From an uncultured Pelagibacteraceae bacterium (GTDB lineage: Bacteria; Pseudomonadota; Alphaproteobacteria; Pelagibacterales; Pelagibacteraceae), in contig CABYUV010000002.1 in NCBI GenBank assembly GCA_902522115.1, positions 1 to 64,000 of the forward strand: a stretch of DNA of 64,000 nt. The letters run 5' to 3'. Of this stretch, positions 37,593-47,933 are shown piece by piece. How positions within the stretch are numbered: the first letter of the stretch is position 1; every line of letters starts with the position of its first letter. The translations under genes were made by a program, and so were the position numbers. The notes under the pieces were generated by a model. That model ran no database searches. It was not told the origin of the DNA and was given only the letters and a program-made list of their open reading frames with translations.

Positions 37593-38799
37593 ATGTTTAA
37601 AAGTTTAAGTTTAAAAGTAATTGTATTTGGATTTATTTTTACATTTTTTTCAAGCTTTGGACAGAGTTTTTTTCTTGGGCTTTTTAATTCTAGTATAAGA
37701 GATGCTTTATCAATTACACATGGACAATTTGGCTCAATTTATGCATCAGCAACTTTATTAAGTAGTATTGTTTTAGTTTGGATTGGAAAAAAAAATTGAT
37801 GATGTAAATATATTAAAATTTGCCTCTTATGTAATAATTTTTCTATCCGCTTCTTGTTTCATATTTTCAAAAATTTCATCTGTTATTTTTTTATTTGTAG
37901 GAATTTTCTTAATGCGTTTGGCTGGACAAGGCTTATCAAGTCATACAGCTACAACAACCATATCTCGTTTTTTTGAAAAAAACAGAGGCAGGGCTTTGAG
38001 CACAGGTTGGTTAGGATTGTCATTAGCTGAATTTATAATGCCTGTTTTAATTGTTTTTTTATTAACTTTTATAGAGTGGAGAGATATTTGGGTTTCAATT
38101 TCTATTTTAGTTATAATTGTATTACCTATAGCAACTTTTATTTTAGTTAAAGAGGTTAAACTTGATACTCGAGAAGAAACTAAAATAGAAGAGAAAAATA
38201 AAGAAATCAAACAATGGAAAAGAATAGAAGTTTTAAAAGATTATAGATTTTACATCATTTGTATGACGATGTTAGCCATGCCATGGATTGCAACAGGATC
38301 TTTTGTTTATCAGTCTTTTATTTCTTCTTCTAAGGAGTGGGGACCTTATGTGATTGCACAATCATTTATGGCTTACTCAATTTTTTCAGTGATTACTCTT
38401 TTCATTTCTGGTTTTTTAATTGATAAATTTTCAAGCAGAAAATTATTGATTTATATGAATATCCCACTTTTTTTTGGCACTATAGTTCTATTCTATTTTG
38501 ATGCACCTATATCTTCTTTTGTATTTTTTGGTTTAGTTGGAGTGACTAATGGTTTGGCAAATGTGCTTGGTTCTTCAACCTGGGCTGAGATTTATGGTGT
38601 TAAATATATTGGATCTATAAAAGCCTTAACAACAGCATTGATGGTATTTTCAACAGCATTTGGAACTGCTTTATTTGGTTTTCTTATTGATATTGGATTT
38701 TCTATTGAACAGATAGCCGTTGTTTCAGGAACTTATATTTTTGGCTCAATTATTCTTCTTTATTTAGTTAAAAATAAGCTAAATCCTAATTATTTATAA
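37593..38799 (+). pseudogene. MFS transporter interrupted by a frameshift at a 9-A homopolymer
   Basis: ORFs 37593-37799 and 37783-38799 are consecutive parts of one MFS protein; frame changes at A-run 37787-37795; eight A would restore WIGKKIDDVNILKFASY. Confidence 0.75.
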
Positions 38800-38842
38800 A
38801 ATACTCCTTGATTTTTAAAGACTCACTGTGTAGATACTCCGC

Positions 38843-39379
38843 ATGGCAAGAGTTACTGTAGAAGACTGTATAGATAAAGTAGAGAGCCCTTACGAGTTAG
38901 TATTAGTTGCTAAAGAAAGAGCTACTCAACTTAATGCAGGAATAGAACCAACAATTGATAGAGATAACGACAAAAATACTGTCATTTCACTACGAGAAAT
39001 TGCTGAAGAAAAAATTAAAGTTTCAGATCTAACTGATAGCGCTGTATACAAACTTAGAAAACATGTTGAACAAGTCGATGATACAGCTGAAGATGATGAA
39101 GATATAGGTGATGATTTTGAAAATCTATATAAAGGTGAAATTTCAAAAAGTGGTACCCCGATTTTACCTTCAAAAAGAGCAAGAAAAACTCCAGAAAAAA
39201 TTCAAGTAACGAAAGAAGATTTGGCTGAGCTATCTGAGACAGCTACAGCAGATGTTGATAATTCAGTGGGTGAAGAAACTATGAATGAGCAAGGTGAAGT
39301 TTCTTTAGATGAAGTATCAGAGTCAGAAAACCAAGAAGTGGACGTAACTTCAGACGACACCGAAGCTTCAAACTCTTAA
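38843..39379 (+). CDS. rpoZ: RNA polymerase omega subunit with long acidic C-terminal tail
   Basis: MARVTVEDCIDKVESPYELVLVAKERATQLNAG; then about 110 aa acidic tail. Confidence 0.88.
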   Translation: MARVTVEDCIDKVESPYELVLVAKERATQLNAGIEPTIDRDNDKNTVISLREIAEEKIKVSDLTDSAVYKLRKHVEQVDDTAEDDEDIGDDFENLYKGEISKSGTPILPSKRARKTPEKIQVTKEDLAELSETATADVDNSVGEETMNEQGEVSLDEVSESENQEVDVTSDDTEASNS

Positions 39380-39401
39380 AAAAATAATATAAAGTTATAT
39401 C

Positions 39402-40394
39402 ATGGATAGGAAAGTTTCAGTTGCTCCTATGATGGATTGTACAGATCGTCATGAAAGGTATTTTCTTAGATTAATATCTAAAAATACACTTCTTTATACC
39501 GAGATGATAGTCGATGAAGCTATAAATAGAGGAGATAAAAAAAAGTTATTAGAATTTAATATCAATGAGAAGCCTGTAGCACTTCAATTAGGTGGATCTT
39601 CTCCAAAACTTTTAGCTGAAGCAACTAAAGTAGGTGAAGATTTTGGTTATGATGAAATTAATCTAAACTTAGGTTGCCCTAGTAAGAAAGTTGAAAAAAA
39701 TAGATTTGGTGCATGTTTAATGAAAGAGCCAAATTTAGTTGCAGATTGTTTAAGTAAAATGCAATCAGTTACAAAACTACCAGTGACAATCAAAACAAGA
39801 ATTGGTTACGATGATGTGGAAGATTATGAAAATTTATACAGTTTTATTTCTACTCTAAAAGCAACTGGAGTTAAAACTTTCATCATTCATGCAAGAAAAG
39901 CAATGCTGGGTAAATTTACTCCAAAGCAAAATTTAAATATCCCACCTTTAAAATATGAGTACGTGTATAAATTAAAAGAAGATTTTCCGAATGAAGAGAT
40001 TATAATTAATGGAGGAATAACCTCAGTGGATGAAATAAAACCTCTTTTAGAAAAAACAGATGGTGTAATGATTGGACGAGCTGCATATCATACTCCTTAT
40101 TTACTTGCAGATATTGAAAGGGAAATATTTAATAATGACGATGTACCAACTAGACAAGATGTAATTGAACAACTTATTCCTTATGTGAAAGAAGAATTAA
40201 AAAAAGGAACAAGATTAAATCAAATCATGAGACACACTCTTGGATTATTTCATGGACAAACAGGTGCAAGTTATTGGAAAAGGTATTTAAGTGAAAACAT
40301 GTGTGTAAGAGATGCTGATGTGAAAAAAATTGACCACATTATGGATAAAATTAAATACAATAATGTTGACACTAGAGTAGGGTATTCTGCTTAA
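39402..40394 (+). CDS. dusA: tRNA-dihydrouridine synthase A
   Basis: VAPMMDCTDRHERYFLRLIS, NLNLGCPSKKVEKNRFGACLM, IIHARKAMLGKFTPKQN. Confidence 0.93.
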   Translation: MDRKVSVAPMMDCTDRHERYFLRLISKNTLLYTEMIVDEAINRGDKKKLLEFNINEKPVALQLGGSSPKLLAEATKVGEDFGYDEINLNLGCPSKKVEKNRFGACLMKEPNLVADCLSKMQSVTKLPVTIKTRIGYDDVEDYENLYSFISTLKATGVKTFIIHARKAMLGKFTPKQNLNIPPLKYEYVYKLKEDFPNEEIIINGGITSVDEIKPLLEKTDGVMIGRAAYHTPYLLADIEREIFNNDDVPTRQDVIEQLIPYVKEELKKGTRLNQIMRHTLGLFHGQTGASYWKRYLSENMCVRDADVKKIDHIMDKIKYNNVDTRVGYSA

Positions 40395-40428
40395 TTCAAT
40401 TTTAGCAAACGAATACAGTTATATTATT

Positions 40429-41220
40429 TTGTTAATGGTTTTAACAGCAATACCAGTTGGTTTTGTTGCTGGATTATTTGGTATTGGTGGAGGGTTAATA
40501 ACTGTTCCTTTTTTATATTTTATATTTGGTTCTTTAGAAATTGATCCTCAATATGTTATGCATCTTGCTGTCGGAACTTCCTTTGCAATTATAATACCAA
40601 CGTCTACAGTTTCAGTTTTAACACATCATAAATTTAAAGCTGTTGATTTTGATATTGTTAAGAATTACGGTCTTTTTGTTGTGCTGGGAGTTATCGTCGG
40701 CACTGCTTTTGCAGCATCTTTAAAAACTAAATCCTTGGTTTTATTTTTTTCAGTAATGATATTATTTTTAGGAATTTACTTACTTTTAATAAAAGAAAAG
40801 GAAAAGAATATAATTATTAAAATGAAATTACATCTAAAAGTAATTCTTGGTTTTCTTGTTGGTTTTATATCTGCCCCTATGGGCATAGGAGGGGCGGTAA
40901 TGAATGTGCCTATCCTCAAGTTTTTTGGCTATTCAATAAATAAAGCCATAGGAAGTGCTGCAGCTATAGGCTTTTTAATTGCTCTTTTTGGAGCAACAGG
41001 TTTTTTAATTTCTGGTAATTATTTAAATTCTAGTCTTCCATTAAGTATTGGTTTTATAAATATTCCTGCTTTTCTTATTTTTATACCAATCACAACTTTC
41101 ATGGCTAGAATAGGAGCAAAAACAGTTCACAGTATTGATAAAAACAAAATTAGTAAGTTTTTTGGAATATTTCTTCTAGTAGTTGCGATTAAATTTTTTT
41201 ACGAATATTTAAAAATTTAA
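40429..41220 (+). CDS. TauE/SafE family sulfite/sulfonate exporter-like membrane protein
   Basis: GLFGIGGGLITVPFLYF ... VGFISAPMGIGGAVMNVPIL. Confidence 0.85.
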   Translation: MLMVLTAIPVGFVAGLFGIGGGLITVPFLYFIFGSLEIDPQYVMHLAVGTSFAIIIPTSTVSVLTHHKFKAVDFDIVKNYGLFVVLGVIVGTAFAASLKTKSLVLFFSVMILFLGIYLLLIKEKEKNIIIKMKLHLKVILGFLVGFISAPMGIGGAVMNVPILKFFGYSINKAIGSAAAIGFLIALFGATGFLISGNYLNSSLPLSIGFINIPAFLIFIPITTFMARIGAKTVHSIDKNKISKFFGIFLLVVAIKFFYEYLKI

Positions 41221-41257
41221 AAAAAAAGAGGTGACTTCAGTCTCCCTCCATCACCTC
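41219..41257 (-). terminator. Intrinsic terminator downstream of the minus-strand phosphohexomutase gene
   Basis: gaggtga (41228-41234) / tcacctc (41251-41257); adjacent A-run 41219-41227 gives a U-tract on the minus strand. Confidence 0.6.
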
Positions 41258-41347
41258 ACGTATTCAGATTAGGTGATTCTTTACTTTTTTATGAACACTT
41301 ATTAGTTGAAAATGAACTTTGTTAACTATTAAATTTTTTGATCATAT

Positions 41348-42784
41348 TCACCAATTTTTCCAGTTTTTTTGGAGTAAATCATCAATAAAATCAAATATTT
41401 TTTTCTTTCTTTCATCCGATGTAGGACTTTCGGTTACAACTACTAAAGATGGTTTATTTGAGGAAGCTCTTATTAGCCCCCAAGAACCATCTTCGAATGA
41501 AAACCTAACTCCATTAACAGTTAAAATATCAGTAATAACTTGGCCATTTATCTCAGTTTTATTTTCTTTTAAATTTTTAATTTGTTTTACTAGCTCCTCA
41601 ACAACAATATACTTTTCTTCATCTTTGCAAAAAGGTGCCATTGTTGGTGTTTGAAACGTGTTCGGTAATTCGCTAATAATTTCACTAATTTTTTTATTTT
41701 GACTATCTAATAAATGGCAAACTTGAATTGCTGAATTTATACCATCATCATATCCAAAACCTAATGGCTGATTAAAGAAAAAATGTCCACTTTTTTCAAA
41801 TCCAGCTAAAGCTTTTTCCGTGTTTACTTTCCTTTTTATATGTGAGTGTCCAGTTTTCCAATAAATAGTCTCACAATTATTTTCTATTAATATTTTATCT
41901 TTTGAATATAAACCTGTCGATTTTACATCGACTACAAACTTAGAATTTTTATATTTATTTGATAGATTTCTAGCTATTAAAAGACCTATTTTATCAGAAA
42001 ATATTTCATTACCTTTATTATCAATAACACCAACTCTATCTCCATCACCATCAAATCCAAAACCTATATCTGCATTATTTTCTCTAACAACTTTAGCTAT
42101 TTGATGAAGCATTTGTAGATCCTCTGGATTTGGATTGTATTTGGGAAAATTCCAATCTAGGTTACAATCTAACTCAATCACTTCACATCCTATACCTCTT
42201 AGAATATCTGGAGCAAAAACGCCTGCTGTTCCATTTCCACAGGCAACTACAGCTTTTATTTTTTTCTTAATTTTATTTTTACTAATTAAGTCGTTTTTAT
42301 AAATTTTATCAAAATCTTTAATTTGTTTTTCATTTCCTTCTCCTTTAGAGAAATTTTCATTTAAGGTAATTTCTTTTAGTTCTTTCATTTCATCAGGTGC
42401 GTGAGTTAGTCCTTTTTTGATACCCATTTTCACACCCGTCCAACCATTTTCATTATGACTTGCTGTAACCATAGCAACCGCATCTGCATCTAAATTAAAT
42501 TGTGCAAAATAAACCATTGGAGATAATGACAGACCAATATCTTCTATATTGCAACCTGTAGACAATAATCCTTTTTTAAGAGCTGCTTTTATTTCCTCAC
42601 TATAAGAGCGATAATCATGGCCAACTATGATTCTCGGATTTTCTTTTTTAGTTTGAATTTTTATTTGTGTTCCAAGCCCTTTACCAAGATTCTCTATTCC
42701 AGCTGAATTTATGTCTTTCTCATACAACCAACGAGCGTCATATTCTCTGAACCCATAGGGATCTATTTTTATATTTTGGCTCAT
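41348..42784 (-). CDS. Phosphomannomutase/phosphoglucomutase
   Basis: VTASHNENGWTGVKMG (active-site Ser), FGFDGDGDRVGVID; 478 aa. Confidence 0.9.
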   Translation of the reverse strand: MSQNIKIDPYGFREYDARWLYEKDINSAGIENLGKGLGTQIKIQTKKENPRIIVGHDYRSYSEEIKAALKKGLLSTGCNIEDIGLSLSPMVYFAQFNLDADAVAMVTASHNENGWTGVKMGIKKGLTHAPDEMKELKEITLNENFSKGEGNEKQIKDFDKIYKNDLISKNKIKKKIKAVVACGNGTAGVFAPDILRGIGCEVIELDCNLDWNFPKYNPNPEDLQMLHQIAKVVRENNADIGFGFDGDGDRVGVIDNKGNEIFSDKIGLLIARNLSNKYKNSKFVVDVKSTGLYSKDKILIENNCETIYWKTGHSHIKRKVNTEKALAGFEKSGHFFFNQPLGFGYDDGINSAIQVCHLLDSQNKKISEIISELPNTFQTPTMAPFCKDEEKYIVVEELVKQIKNLKENKTEINGQVITDILTVNGVRFSFEDGSWGLIRASSNKPSLVVVTESPTSDERKKKIFDFIDDLLQKNWKNW

Positions 42785-42885
42785 TGGTTATTTACTTACT
42801 GTTTATTATGTTAATTTCTTGAAAAAAATTTAATTTTTTTATTGATTAACATATTGTCGCGTTCTATAAATGTTCTGTTGTTGAA

Positions 42886-42932
42886 ATACTTATTTAGTAT
42901 ATTTACAACAAACGCCTACAACATATAGTTGT
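42886..42932 (+). promoter_or_regulatory. Candidate tandem NrdR-box-like inverted repeats upstream of nrdA
   Basis: ATACT-TATTT-AGTAT (42886-42900) and ACAAC-ATATA-GTTGT (42918-42932), both perfect 5-5-5 palindromes, centres 32 bp apart. Confidence 0.55.
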
Positions 42933-42965
42933 TTTCGTATTAATAACAAAATATATTAAACTTTT

Positions 42966-44906
42966 ATGAATAAGATTCTTTCTCAGGCCCTCAAAAAAGC
43001 TGTCTCTGAATATAGCCCAGCAGTTAAAGAAGCTTCTAAAATAAATAAGCCTGATCTTTTTTCCTTAAATAATGAAACAGAATTATTTCAAAATGATAAA
43101 GGCATTATAATTAAAATTGACCGATCAAGAGATGCAAACCTTACTGACTTTGGTAAAGCAACTTTAAAAGATAGATATTTAGGTTTAAATGAATCTTACC
43201 AAGATTTGTTTGCAAGAGTAGCAAGTACATATGCAGATGATAATTTACACGCACAAAGAATTTATAATTACATAAGCAATCTTTGGTTCATGCCAGCAAC
43301 ACCAGTTTTGTCAAATGGTGGTACAAAAAGAGGTTTACCAATTTCATGTTTTTTAAATGAGGCATCTGATAGCTTAGGAGGCATTCTTGATTTATGGAGT
43401 GAGAATGTTTGGTTAGCAGCGAAGGGTGGAGGAATTGGAAGCTACTGGGGTAACTTAAGATCTATTGGTGAAAAAATAGGAAGAGTTGGAAAAACTTCTG
43501 GAATAATACCTTTTATAAAAGTTATGGATTCTTTGACTATGGCAATTAGCCAAGGGTCATTAAGAAGAGGTTCTGCTGCATGTTATCTTCCGATAGATCA
43601 TCCTGAGATAGAAGAGTTTATTGAAATGAGAAGACCAACAGGTGGTGATCCAAATAGAAAAGCATTAAATTTACATCATGGTGTTTTAGTTTCTGATGCA
43701 TTTATGAGAGCTGTAGAAACAGATGAACAATGGGCATTAAAAAGTCCTGCTGATGGAAGTGTTCAACAAACTATTTCTGCAAGAAATTTATGGATAAGAT
43801 TATTAACAGCAAGAATTGAAACTGGAGAACCATATATAATTTATATTGATACTGTTAACAGACAAATTCCACAACATCACAAGCTAGCAAATCTTACAGT
43901 TAAAACTTCTAACTTATGTAGTGAAATAACTTTGCCTACAGGAATTGATAAAGATGGAAGAGATAGAACAGCAGTATGTTGTTTGTCTTCGTTAAATTTA
44001 GAAAAATATGATGAATGGAAAGATGATCCAGATATGATTAGTGATGTGATGAGATTTTTAGATAATGTTTTATCCGATTTCATTAAAAAAGCACCAGATC
44101 AATTTAAAGATGCAAAATATTCTGCGGAAAGAGAAAGAAGCGTTGGATTAGGTGTGATGGGCTTTCACTCATTTTTACAAAAAAATAGAATTCCACTTGA
44201 GTCTGTAATGGCTAAGTCATGGAATAAGAAAATTTTTAAAAATATCCATGAAAAAGTTAATCAAGCTTCTAAAGATTTAGCTGAAGAAAGAGGAGCTTGT
44301 CCAGATGCAGCTGAGTATGGTTACAAAGAAAGATTTTCAAATAAAACAGCAATAGCACCAACTGCTTCAATCTCAATTATTTGTGGAGGTGCTTCACCTG
44401 GAGTAGAACCTATTGCTGCAAACAGCTATACACATAAAACTCTTTCAGGATCTTTTAATGTTAGAAATAGATATTTAGAAGAAATTCTTCAGTCACATGG
44501 TAAAAATGATGATGAAACATGGTCTACAATTACTACTAATCAGGGCTCAGTTAATCATCTAGATTTCTTAACTGATCTTGAAAAAGACGTATTTAAAACT
44601 GCATTTGAGCTTAACCAAAATTGGATAATTGAATTAAGTGGTGATAGAACTCCATTTATTTCTCAGGCACAGTCAGTAAATTTATTTTTGCCGGCAGATG
44701 TCCATAAGAAAGAACTACACAAAATTCATTTTGATGCCTGGAAGAAAGGTTTAAAGAGCCTTTATTACTGTAGATCAAAATCAATTCAAAGAGCTGAAAA
44801 TATTAATGATGCTAAATCAACTGATATTACGGCTAATGTTTATAAATCTAAAAATCAACCATCTAACCAAGAGCCAGAGTACGAGGAGTGTTTATCATGT
44901 CAGTAG
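42966..44906 (+). CDS. nrdA: Ribonucleoside-diphosphate reductase alpha subunit
   Basis: MPATPVLSNGGTKRGLPISCFLNEA, KGGGIGSYWGNLRS, GSLRRGSAACYLPIDHPEIEEF, C-terminal ECLSCQ. Confidence 0.93.
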   Translation: MNKILSQALKKAVSEYSPAVKEASKINKPDLFSLNNETELFQNDKGIIIKIDRSRDANLTDFGKATLKDRYLGLNESYQDLFARVASTYADDNLHAQRIYNYISNLWFMPATPVLSNGGTKRGLPISCFLNEASDSLGGILDLWSENVWLAAKGGGIGSYWGNLRSIGEKIGRVGKTSGIIPFIKVMDSLTMAISQGSLRRGSAACYLPIDHPEIEEFIEMRRPTGGDPNRKALNLHHGVLVSDAFMRAVETDEQWALKSPADGSVQQTISARNLWIRLLTARIETGEPYIIYIDTVNRQIPQHHKLANLTVKTSNLCSEITLPTGIDKDGRDRTAVCCLSSLNLEKYDEWKDDPDMISDVMRFLDNVLSDFIKKAPDQFKDAKYSAERERSVGLGVMGFHSFLQKNRIPLESVMAKSWNKKIFKNIHEKVNQASKDLAEERGACPDAAEYGYKERFSNKTAIAPTASISIICGGASPGVEPIAANSYTHKTLSGSFNVRNRYLEEILQSHGKNDDETWSTITTNQGSVNHLDFLTDLEKDVFKTAFELNQNWIIELSGDRTPFISQAQSVNLFLPADVHKKELHKIHFDAWKKGLKSLYYCRSKSIQRAENINDAKSTDITANVYKSKNQPSNQEPEYEECLSCQ

Positions 44907-45904
44907 CAGAAAAAATAAATAAAGAAATTATTCAACCAAAAAAAATGGGATTACTAGTTGAAAACCCTGTTTATAAACCTTTTAGATATCCTTGGTGCTA
45001 TGATGCTTGGTTAACTCAGCAAAGAATTCATTGGTTACCAGAAGAAGTTCCTCTTGGAGATGATGTTAGAGACTGGCAAAAAAATCTTTCACAACCAGAA
45101 AAAAATCTACTTACTCAAATTTTTAGGTTTTTTACTCAAGCTGATGTAGAGGTTAACAATTGTTATTTAAGACATTACACAACTGTATTTAAACCAACAG
45201 AGGTATTAATGATGATGACAGCATTTGCTGCAATGGAAACAGTCCATGTAGCTGCTTATTCTCATTTGTTGGATACCATCGGTATGCCTGAGTCAGAATA
45301 TTCAGCTTTTATGAAATACAAAGAGATGAAAGACAAGTACGATTATATGCAGGGCTTCAACGTAAATTCCAAAGAGGATATTGCAAAGACAGTTGCAGTG
45401 TTTAGTGCTTTTACAGAAGGATTACAGTTATTTGCAAGTTTTGCTATTTTGTTAAATTTTCCAAGACACAATAAAATGAAAGGAATGGGACAGATAGTTA
45501 CTTGGTCTGTAAGAGATGAAACACTTCATTGCAATTCTATGATCAGAATTTTTAAGGAGTTTATAAAAGAAAATCCTGAAATCTGGACACCTAAACTTAA
45601 AAAGGAACTTTATGAAGCTTGTAGAACAATTGTTGAGCATGAAGATGCCTTTATCGATTTAGCTTTTGAAATGGGTCCGATGGAAGGTTTAACTGCGCAA
45701 GAAGTTAAAGGTTATATTAGGTTCATTGCGAATAGACGACTTATTCAATTAGGATTAGAACCAATTTATGACATTCAAAAAAACCCACTAACTTGGCTTG
45801 ATACAATGCTTAACGCTGTTGAACACATGAACTTTTTTGAAGGCCGTGCAACAGAATACTCTAAAGCATCAACTCAAGGTACTTGGGCAGAGGCTTTTAG
45901 TTAA
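44897..45904 (+). CDS. nrdB: Ribonucleoside-diphosphate reductase beta subunit
   Basis: METVHVAAYSHLL (ligands and radical Tyr), VRDETLHCNSM; ATG at 44897 preceded by gaggag. Confidence 0.93.
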   Translation: MSVAEKINKEIIQPKKMGLLVENPVYKPFRYPWCYDAWLTQQRIHWLPEEVPLGDDVRDWQKNLSQPEKNLLTQIFRFFTQADVEVNNCYLRHYTTVFKPTEVLMMMTAFAAMETVHVAAYSHLLDTIGMPESEYSAFMKYKEMKDKYDYMQGFNVNSKEDIAKTVAVFSAFTEGLQLFASFAILLNFPRHNKMKGMGQIVTWSVRDETLHCNSMIRIFKEFIKENPEIWTPKLKKELYEACRTIVEHEDAFIDLAFEMGPMEGLTAQEVKGYIRFIANRRLIQLGLEPIYDIQKNPLTWLDTMLNAVEHMNFFEGRATEYSKASTQGTWAEAFS

Positions 45905-45912
45905 TAATAATA

Positions 45913-47037
45913 TTATCTTTGATTTAACTGCAATACTTTTCGGTGTTTACTACCTTTGTAACTCGCTAAAGGTCTGATAAGTTTATTTGCAGCATGTTGT
46001 TCCATTATATGTGCAGACCAACCAGTAATTCTTGAGATTACAAATATTGGGGTAAAAAAATCTGTTTCAAATCCCATCAAATGATAAGTAGGTCCTGTTG
46101 GATAATCTACGTTAGGATATATATTTTTTTCTTTAATCATTACCTTCTCAACAATATCGTAAATTTTTTCAAATTTTTTGTCTTTCTTAATTTTTGCTAC
46201 TTTTGCAAAATATTTCCTCATTGTAGGAACTCTTGAATCTCCTGACTTATAAACCCTATGTCCAAATCCCATAACCACCTCTTTGTTTTTAAGTGCGTTA
46301 TTAATCCATTTTAGTGCATTTTCTGGTTTTTTTATTTTATTCATCATATGCATAACCTCTTCGTTCGCGCCACCATGAAGAGGACCTTTTAAACTAGCAA
46401 TCGCGCCCGTAATTGCACCATGTATATCAGAAAGACTACTAGTAATGGTTCTGGCAGTGAAGGTTGAAACATTAAAACTATGTTCGGCATATAAAATTAG
46501 AGACACGTCAAAAGCCTTAACTATTTCTTTTTGTGGTACTTTCCCAAAACACATATAGAAAAAATTTTCAGCAAAGGTTAATGATTTCTTAGGTTTAATA
46601 ATTTTTTTTCCTTTTCTTATTCTATAAAAAGCAGCCAGCGCAGTAGGAGTTTTCGCAAAAATCCTTAATGCCTTTCTCATATTTGCTTCAGGTGAAGAGT
46701 CAGTTGTTTCCTTGTCCTCTAACCCCATAACACTTACAGCAGTTCTTGCAACATCCATAGGATGAGATCGTTTAGGCATATGCTTAATTATTTCATATAA
46801 ATTTTTAGTGAGTTCTCGATTATTTTTTTCTTCTTTTTCAAATTGTCTAAGCTGAATAGTGTTTGGTAAATCTTTATTTAAAATAAGATAAGCAACCTCC
46901 TCAAATCTACAATATTCACACAAATCTTGAGCAGCATAACCTCTATAAGTGAGAGAATTAATTTCTGGCATTACCTTTGAAACTTCTGTCTCATCCACAA
47001 CTATGCCAAGCAAACCTTTTTTAATATCGTCACTCAT
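45913..47037 (-). CDS. prpC: 2-methylcitrate synthase / citrate synthase
   Basis: LTYRGYAAQDLCEYCRFEEVAYLIL, LHGGANEEVMHM, VVMGFGHRVYKSGDSRV; next to prpB and prpD. Confidence 0.9.
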   Translation of the reverse strand: MSDDIKKGLLGIVVDETEVSKVMPEINSLTYRGYAAQDLCEYCRFEEVAYLILNKDLPNTIQLRQFEKEEKNNRELTKNLYEIIKHMPKRSHPMDVARTAVSVMGLEDKETTDSSPEANMRKALRIFAKTPTALAAFYRIRKGKKIIKPKKSLTFAENFFYMCFGKVPQKEIVKAFDVSLILYAEHSFNVSTFTARTITSSLSDIHGAITGAIASLKGPLHGGANEEVMHMMNKIKKPENALKWINNALKNKEVVMGFGHRVYKSGDSRVPTMRKYFAKVAKIKKDKKFEKIYDIVEKVMIKEKNIYPNVDYPTGPTYHLMGFETDFFTPIFVISRITGWSAHIMEQHAANKLIRPLASYKGSKHRKVLQLNQR

Positions 47038-47933
47038 TATTCATGTCCTTCATCACTAAAATTAAATATCTTTTCATCCAATGAATTATATTTTTCATAA
47101 TCAACTAATTCATAAAGTCTCTTTCTAGTTTGCATTTTATCAATTATGTTATTCTGATGTCCATTTGTATAAATGTCTCTCAATCCATCTTCAACATTTT
47201 TCATCGCCAATCTTTGTGTGGTTACAGGATAAATCACTATGTTATATCCAAAATTTTCTAATTCTTTATAATTAAATAATTTTGATTTACCAAATTCCGT
47301 CATATTAGCCAATAAATAACCCGATAATTCTTTGCGCACTTTTTCAAAATCTTTTTCATCATGTAAGGCTTCAGGGAAAATTATTTCTGCTCCAGCATCA
47401 ATATATGCTTTGCATCTTTCAATCATTTTATTTATTCCTTCCACACTGTTAGCATCTGAGCGTGCAATTATTTTAAAATTTTGATCCTTTCTAGCATTGA
47501 TGCATTCTTTAATTTTTTTAACCATTTTATCAGTTGAAATTAGTTCTTTATTTTCTAAATGCCCGCATCTTTTTCGCTCAATTTGGTCTTCCAAATGAAC
47601 ACCTGTTATTCCAAATTCCTCAAATGTTTCAACTGTTTCTTTACAAGATTTAAATCCTGTATCGATATCAACTATTGTTGGTAAATTTGTTGCTCTAGAA
47701 ATTAAATAAGATCTTGTACTTACATCTTGTAAAGTTGTTAAACCTATGTCAGGAAAACCAAGATCGTTTGCCATAACGCCACCTGATACATAGACAGCAT
47801 CATATCCTATTTCCTCAATTAATTTTGCTGTCAATGGGCTGTATGCTCCTGGAACTCTTAATATTTTATTTGACCTTAGTTTTTGATCAAAATCTATTCT
47901 TTTTTGACTCGGTTCTTTCTCTATAAAGTGCAT
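47037..47933 (-). CDS. prpB: Methylisocitrate lyase
   Basis: YVSGGVMANDLGFPDIGLTTL, GVHLEDQIERKRCGHLENKELIS. Confidence 0.92.
   Translation of the reverse strand: MHFIEKEPSQKRIDFDQKLRSNKILRVPGAYSPLTAKLIEEIGYDAVYVSGGVMANDLGFPDIGLTTLQDVSTRSYLISRATNLPTIVDIDTGFKSCKETVETFEEFGITGVHLEDQIERKRCGHLENKELISTDKMVKKIKECINARKDQNFKIIARSDANSVEGINKMIERCKAYIDAGAEIIFPEALHDEKDFEKVRKELSGYLLANMTEFGKSKLFNYKELENFGYNIVIYPVTTQRLAMKNVEDGLRDIYTNGHQNNIIDKMQTRKRLYELVDYEKYNSLDEKIFNFSDEGHE

Noticed and set aside
44888-44896. GTG at 44888 as the nrdB start
   Set aside because: ATG at 44897 has a gaggag Shine-Dalgarno at suitable spacing; the GTG would lie inside that element.
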